DNA of 9,733 bases, from contig CALHAQ010000007.1 of NCBI GenBank assembly GCA_937931775.1, forward strand, positions 1 to 9,733. The letters are read 5' to 3'. This document shows, one piece after another, positions 6,265 through 9,733 of the stretch. The stretch comes from an uncultured Candidatus Altimarinota bacterium (GTDB taxonomy: Bacteria; Patescibacteriota; Gracilibacteria; BD1-5; UBA6164). A model generated the notes under the pieces. The model worked only from the letters and a program-made list of their open reading frames with translations. It was not told where the DNA came from and did no database searches. The position numbers and the translations under genes are program-made. The stretch's first letter is position 1. Every line of letters begins with the position of its first letter.

Positions 6265-6921
6265 ATGAAATACATTTTCTTACTCTTAGTACTTTTACTC
6301 ACTAGTTGTGCTGGTGATATTTCTTCAGTAAAGTCAGAAGAAATATTCGAGCAAGAAATAGTAGTATCATCGTGAGCTATAATACCTGAACAAATTATGA
6401 ATACAGATACAGAAAACACTCCACTCTCAGACGATTGTTTGGTTTTTGATAATTTTTCAGAGTCTTCAGATTATAAGTGGGGAATAGTGAACGATGGAGT
6501 GATGTGAGGGAAGTCTCAGTGAACATCAAGTATCGCTGATGAGAAGCTTATCTTTTCATGAACCATAGTAACTCGCTGAGGAGGGTTTTCGTCTCTGAGA
6601 GCATGACTTGAGCTCTGAATAATCACGGATTACAATTCTGTAAAGCTCAGAGCAAAGTCTGACTGACGAGAGTATCGAATTACACTGAGAGATAATCAGT
6701 GGGGAAATATTTCCCATAGGCTAATAATACCATTTGTGACTCCAGGAGAGTTTGAGGAAATAAGCATAAACTTTACTGATCTAGAACCAGCCTATTTTGG
6801 CCGAATAGTAAAAGCAGATCCTTTCGAAAAAGAATCTGCTCGGGGAATCTGAGTTATTCTCAGTGATTGAGTGGATTGAGAATTTAGCTTAGAGATTGAT
6901 GAAGTGAAGTTTTGTAATTAA
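6265..6921 (+). CDS. Lipoprotein with CIA30 domain
   Basis: This 218-residue protein starts with a lipoprotein signal peptide: MKYIFLLLVLLLTSC, with lipobox LTSC and acylated Cys15. A polar linker follows, then a CIA30-type (complex I intermediate-associated protein 30) beta-sandwich from about residue 60. Its hallmarks are FDNFSESSDYKW, NDGVMGGKSQG, GGGFSSLRAGLELG, YNSVKLRAKSDGREYRITLR and, at the end, IGVILSDGVDGEFSLEIDEVKF. The family fold resembles carbohydrate-binding sandwiches; the mitochondrial member assists complex I assembly, while bacterial members have no settled role. An envelope-anchored binding protein is the likeliest reading here. UGA encodes 11 glycines, about half the total, including one in VMGG. 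Its 3' end overlaps the converging minus-strand gene by 4 bases. Confidence 0.88.
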
Positions 6922-7319
6922 TTTATTATTTCTTTTAATTCTTGTAAATATTTTAATTTTGCTTTAAAGCTACCTTTATATCCAGTATTTGATATTCATA
7001 TCAATAATCAGACAATTTTATCAACCTTTACTTTTTGCCACAGTTTATTAATTATGAATTGATCAAAAAAGTTAGAATGTAACTTAGATGCTAATTTTCG
7101 AATTTCTAATTCAATCTCCTCATATTCTCAAAGTTCAGCTTTACTCATCTTATCTTTTGAGTAATTACCTAATTTATTTGAATAAAATATTATACTAAAC
7201 CTTATTTCATTTAATACCTTTAAGAACTCCTTTCTCGGTTTTATTACAAATTCTATGATATATTGTCAGATAATAAATACGCTAACTCATGATAGAATAG
7301 TAAGGGTAATATTATTCAT
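6918..7319 (-). CDS. Small membrane-anchored protein, unknown function
   Basis: This 133-residue protein has one N-terminal hydrophobic helix (about residues 3-25, with two UGA glycines) followed by a charged, helical cytoplasmic-type part with many Lys, Glu, Ile and Leu. A second weakly hydrophobic patch, IVGLLIGISN, lies near residue 105. There are five UGA glycines in all. No catalytic motif or known family is recognised. The frame is supported by absence of TAA/TAG over 133 codons in very A+T-rich DNA, start and stop fitting neatly between neighbours, and UGA usage like nearby genes. It starts downstream of the dnaK terminator. Codon composition is more A+T-rich than neighbours, hinting at a fast-evolving or recently acquired gene. 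Confidence 0.6.
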
Positions 7320-7350
7320 TTATTAATTCTTTATTAAATTATAATAACTA

Positions 7351-7374
7351 AAAAAGACCCTTTCGGGTCTTTTT
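7351..7374 (-). terminator. Intrinsic terminator of dnaK
   Basis: On the minus strand, AAAAAGACCC, a GAAA tetraloop, then GGGTCTTTTT: a perfect 10-bp stem whose 3' side is T-rich, starting 3 bases after the dnaK TAG. Confidence 0.9.
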
Positions 7375-7376
7375 TT

Positions 7377-9272
7377 CTACTTTTCAACTTCTCAGTCTTG
7401 AACTTCATCTTCTCCCTCAGCTTTTGGAGCATCTGGCTCAGCGTCTGCTGGAGCTCATTCTGGGTTTCCTGCATCTGCGTAGACCTTTTGTCCTACTTGC
7501 ATGAGCGTATCTTGTAGGTCTTTGCTTGGAGCTTCGAAGTCTTCTTTGGTAGCATCAGCTTTTGCGAGAACTTCTTTTACTACGGCAATCTTTTCATTAA
7601 GAAGAGTCTTGTCTTCGTCAGATACTTTGTCTTTGTTGTCGAGCATAAGTTTTTCAGCTTGAGCAACAGCAGAGTCAGCACCGTTTCGGGCATCTACTAC
7701 ATCTTTTTTTGCTTTATCTTCGTCTTTTTTTGCTTCAGCCTCTTTTACGAGTTTATCTACCTCAGCTTCATCCATACCAGTTGATCCTTGGATAGTAATT
7801 TTTTGCTCTTTACCAGTTCCTTTATCTTTGGCAGTTACATGGAGAACTCCATTTGCATCAATATCAAAAGATACTTCAACTTGTGGAACTCCTCTTGGAG
7901 CTGGAGCAATACCGTCGAGCATAAATCTTCCGAGAGACTTATTATCAGCTGCCATTTCTCTTTCTCCTTGGAGAACATGTATTTCAACACTCGGCTGATT
8001 ATCTACAGCTGTAGAGAATGTTTCTGTTTTATTTGCAGGAATAGTAGTATTTCTTGCGATCATAGGAGTACGTACTCCACCCATAGTTTCAATACCAAGA
8101 GTGAGGGGAGTAACATCAAGCAGAAGTACATCAGTAACGTCTCCACCGATAATACCTGCCTGTATAGCAGCACCCATCGCAACTGATTCATCAGGGTTGA
8201 TACCTGTATTTGGTTTACGACCAAAGAATGCTTCTACCTTTGAGAGAACAAGTGGAACACGAGTTGATCCACCTACCATAAGTACTCCATCGAGTTCTGA
8301 CGCTTTAAGTCCAGCATCTTTCAGTACTGCCTTACATGGTTTGAGTGATCTTTCTACAAGATCGCTAATCAGCTCTTCAAACTTTGTTCGTGTCAGTGTC
8401 ATCATGAGGTTTTTAGGACCAGATGAATCAACAGTGATATATGGGAGATTGATATCATAGTCACTGGTTGTAGAGAGTTCTTTTTTAGCCTTTTCAGCTT
8501 CATCACGTACTCTTTGTAGTGCCATAGGGTCATTGTGTAGGTCGATTGCTTGATCCTTTTTAAACTCTTCTATGATCCATTCTGTAATAATTTTATCAAA
8601 ATCGTCACCACCGAGATGTGTATCACCATTTGTAGCAAGTACTTCGAATGTTCCTTCGTCAGAGAGTTCTAATATAGAAATATCAAATGTACCACCACCA
8701 AAGTCGTATACCGCAATTTTCTCGTTTTTTCCCTTTCCAGCACCATATGCAAGAGCTGCTGCCGTAGGTTCATTTACAATTCTTTTTACTTCGAGTCCCG
8801 CGATTTTACCTGCGTTGATAGTTGCTTGTCTTTGGTCATCATTAAAATATGCAGGAACCGTTACTACGGCCTCTGATACTGTAGATCCTAGAAACTTTTC
8901 AGCATCATCTTTAAGTTTCATGAGGATATGCGCAGAAATTTCTTCTGGTCTTACATCTTTTCCATCAAACTTAATAAGCGCTGATCCATCTTTTCCTTTT
9001 ACCACTTCAAATGGGACATTTTTGATTTCATCCGATACTTCATCAAACTTTCGTCCAATAAATCTTTTTGCAGAAAATATTGTTCCTGCTGGGTTTGTGA
9101 TGGCTTGTCTCTTTGCTGGAGTTCCAACAATAATAGATCCATCTTTGTTTGCTACGATACTCGGAGTTGTTCTATTACCCTCCGCGTTTGGGATGATTTT
9201 TGCCTCTCATCCTTCCATAAAGGCAACTGCAGAGTTGGTAGTACCAAGATCTATACCAATAATTTTTCACAT
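7377..9272 (-). CDS. dnaK: Molecular chaperone DnaK (Hsp70)
   Basis: This 631-residue ATP-driven chaperone folds and protects cytoplasmic proteins with DnaJ and GrpE, neither of which is in the window. The ATPase domain shows IIGIDLGTTNS at the start, VPAYFNDDQRQAT from 139, YDFGGGTFD (189-197), GDTHLGGDDFD and VGGSTR (333-338). The linker DVLLLDVTPLTLG begins near 381, followed by the substrate-binding domain and a helical lid. The tail is acidic and rich in Ala, Pro and Glu. Codon 2 is UGA (ATG-TGA-AAA = MGK), with others at residue 22 and two in the tail; the roughly 42 glycines between residues 90 and 605 are all GGN. Starting at the internal codon 90 and stopping at the first tail UGA, as a standard-code reading would, cuts off both ends. 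A promoter and CIRCE-like operator lie upstream. Confidence 0.98.
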
Positions 9273-9361
9273 AGTATATATAATTAAAATTTAATAGTTT
9301 TTAGATATTCCCCAAAAGGCAGTCTTTAGATTATCAAAAGAAGTTCTGAGGAATTATGAGT

Positions 9362-9389
9362 ATTTTATATAAAAAAAACTCTCCGTCAA
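9362..9389 (-). promoter_or_regulatory. Sigma70-like promoter of dnaK
   Basis: On the minus strand, TTGACG (9389-9384), a 16-base spacer, then TAAAAT (9367-9362). Predicted start is near 9355, leaving a leader of about 80 bases before the dnaK ATG. The leader shows no Shine-Dalgarno sequence. Confidence 0.65.
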
Positions 9390-9395
9390 AACTTT

Positions 9396-9422
9396 TTAGC
9401 ACTTTTTTACTTAAGGTGCTAA
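9396..9422 (-). promoter_or_regulatory. CIRCE-like operator (HrcA site) of dnaK
   Basis: A 27-base inverted repeat, TTAGCACCT-N9-AAGTGCTAA, against the CIRCE consensus TTAGCACTC-N9-GAGTGCTAA: the outer seven bases of each arm and the 9-base spacer match exactly. CIRCE is bound by the heat-shock repressor HrcA. The site lies 6 bases upstream of the dnaK -35 box and contains the TAG stop of the upstream gene. HrcA control is inferred; hrcA is not in the window. Confidence 0.8.
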
Positions 9423-9733
9423 TTTATATTATTTTCTTTATCTTCTACTTGTATTCTTTTCGTATCTGGTATGAGTCTTCTACCGACAAAATTTGTAATT
9501 ATATTGTTTGCATTAAGTGTTCCTATTGCCCTCATAGCAATATATGAGACAGTTGTCCCAACAATAGCGTTTGCGTGTGTAGCAAAATAATCTAACACGT
9601 CTTTTATGAAATAATTTTCAAGCCAGGCAAGTGCCTCTACGTCCTCTGTTCTATTCATAGATGCAGCACTAAGAGATAAAAGTCAGTAAAATAAAAATCT
9701 TCTATTTCTTGCAGTTTGTTTGAGAAACTTAAG
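9419..9733 (-). CDS. Unknown protein, C-terminal part (gene runs off window)
   Basis: An open frame of 104 codons plus TAG reaches the window edge, so the true start lies beyond 9733. It begins with LKFLKQTARNRRFLFYG, where Gly is a UGA codon, then LLSLSAASMNRTEDVEALAW and a moderately hydrophobic helix (AIVGTTVSYIAMRAIGTL) before a charged tail. The ATG at 9658 is probably internal, because the frame continues upstream through the UGA. No family is recognised. The basic-then-hydrophobic run could be a membrane or signal segment if the start is just outside the window. Its stop codon lies inside the CIRCE-like operator, so dnaK regulation begins where this gene ends. Confidence 0.6.

Noticed and set aside
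7788..9294. Long plus-strand frames opposite dnaK (132, 119 and 240 residues)
   Set aside because: Antisense shadows of dnaK; no recognisable protein and the minus-strand assignment is certain.
9419..9658. A complete 79-residue protein starting at 9658
   Set aside because: The same frame is open through a UGA glycine to the window edge, so this ATG is probably internal.
1..9733. CRISPR arrays, insertion sequences or prophage genes
   Set aside because: No regularly spaced direct repeats, transposase or phage structural gene was seen.

Overview
The window comes from a bacterium that reads UGA as glycine (genetic code 25). This code is established for Candidatus Absconditabacteria (SR1) and Gracilibacteria (BD1-5/GN02), in the Patescibacteria/CPR. 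The call rests on the sequence: under the standard code almost every gene is broken, but with UGA=Gly each becomes one intact frame with family-typical length and motifs. In-frame UGA supplies glycines that must be glycine: both Gly of a GDSGG serine-protease motif, the first Gly of a guanylate kinase P-loop, a Gly in the TrmD GGE segment and the first Gly of VMGG in a CIA30 domain. UGG still encodes Trp. All twelve stops seen inside the window are UAA or UAG. The DNA is AT-rich and genes are tightly packed.

Layout. (1) Positions 2-1264, plus strand: the 3' end of leuS, a YgjV-like membrane protein and a Nudix hydrolase, nearly touching or overlapping, closed by a terminator. (2) Positions 1290-3459, minus strand: gmk, trmD and a membrane-anchored double zinc ribbon protein in immediate succession, followed by a small secreted Cys-containing protein. 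(3) Positions 3460-4506: about 1 kb without any coding frame. It appears to hold three consecutive plus-strand RNA units, each with a sigma70-like promoter, strong hairpins and an intrinsic terminator. The last, about 470 nt, is elaborately folded and matches no RNA family I recognise. (4) Positions 4507-5391, plus: a trypsin-fold serine protease with no visible signal peptide and an EF-hand-like calcium loop. (5) Positions 5428-6135, minus: a HAD phosphatase related to YqeG. (6) Positions 6265-6921, plus: a lipoprotein with a CIA30 domain. (7) Positions 6918-7319, minus: a small membrane-anchored protein of unknown function. (8) Positions 7377-9272, minus: dnaK, with a sigma70-like promoter and a CIRCE-like HrcA operator upstream. 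(9) Positions 9419-9733, minus: the 3' part of an unknown gene running off the window.

How the genes relate: leuS, trmD and gmk serve aminoacylation, tRNA G37 methylation and GDP supply. dnaK appears to be under HrcA heat-shock control. UGA supplies about half the glycines in the protease, lipoprotein and trmD but only about 4 of roughly 55 in dnaK, which suggests selection on UGA decoding in highly expressed genes. The most novel part is the RNA island at 3535-4475.
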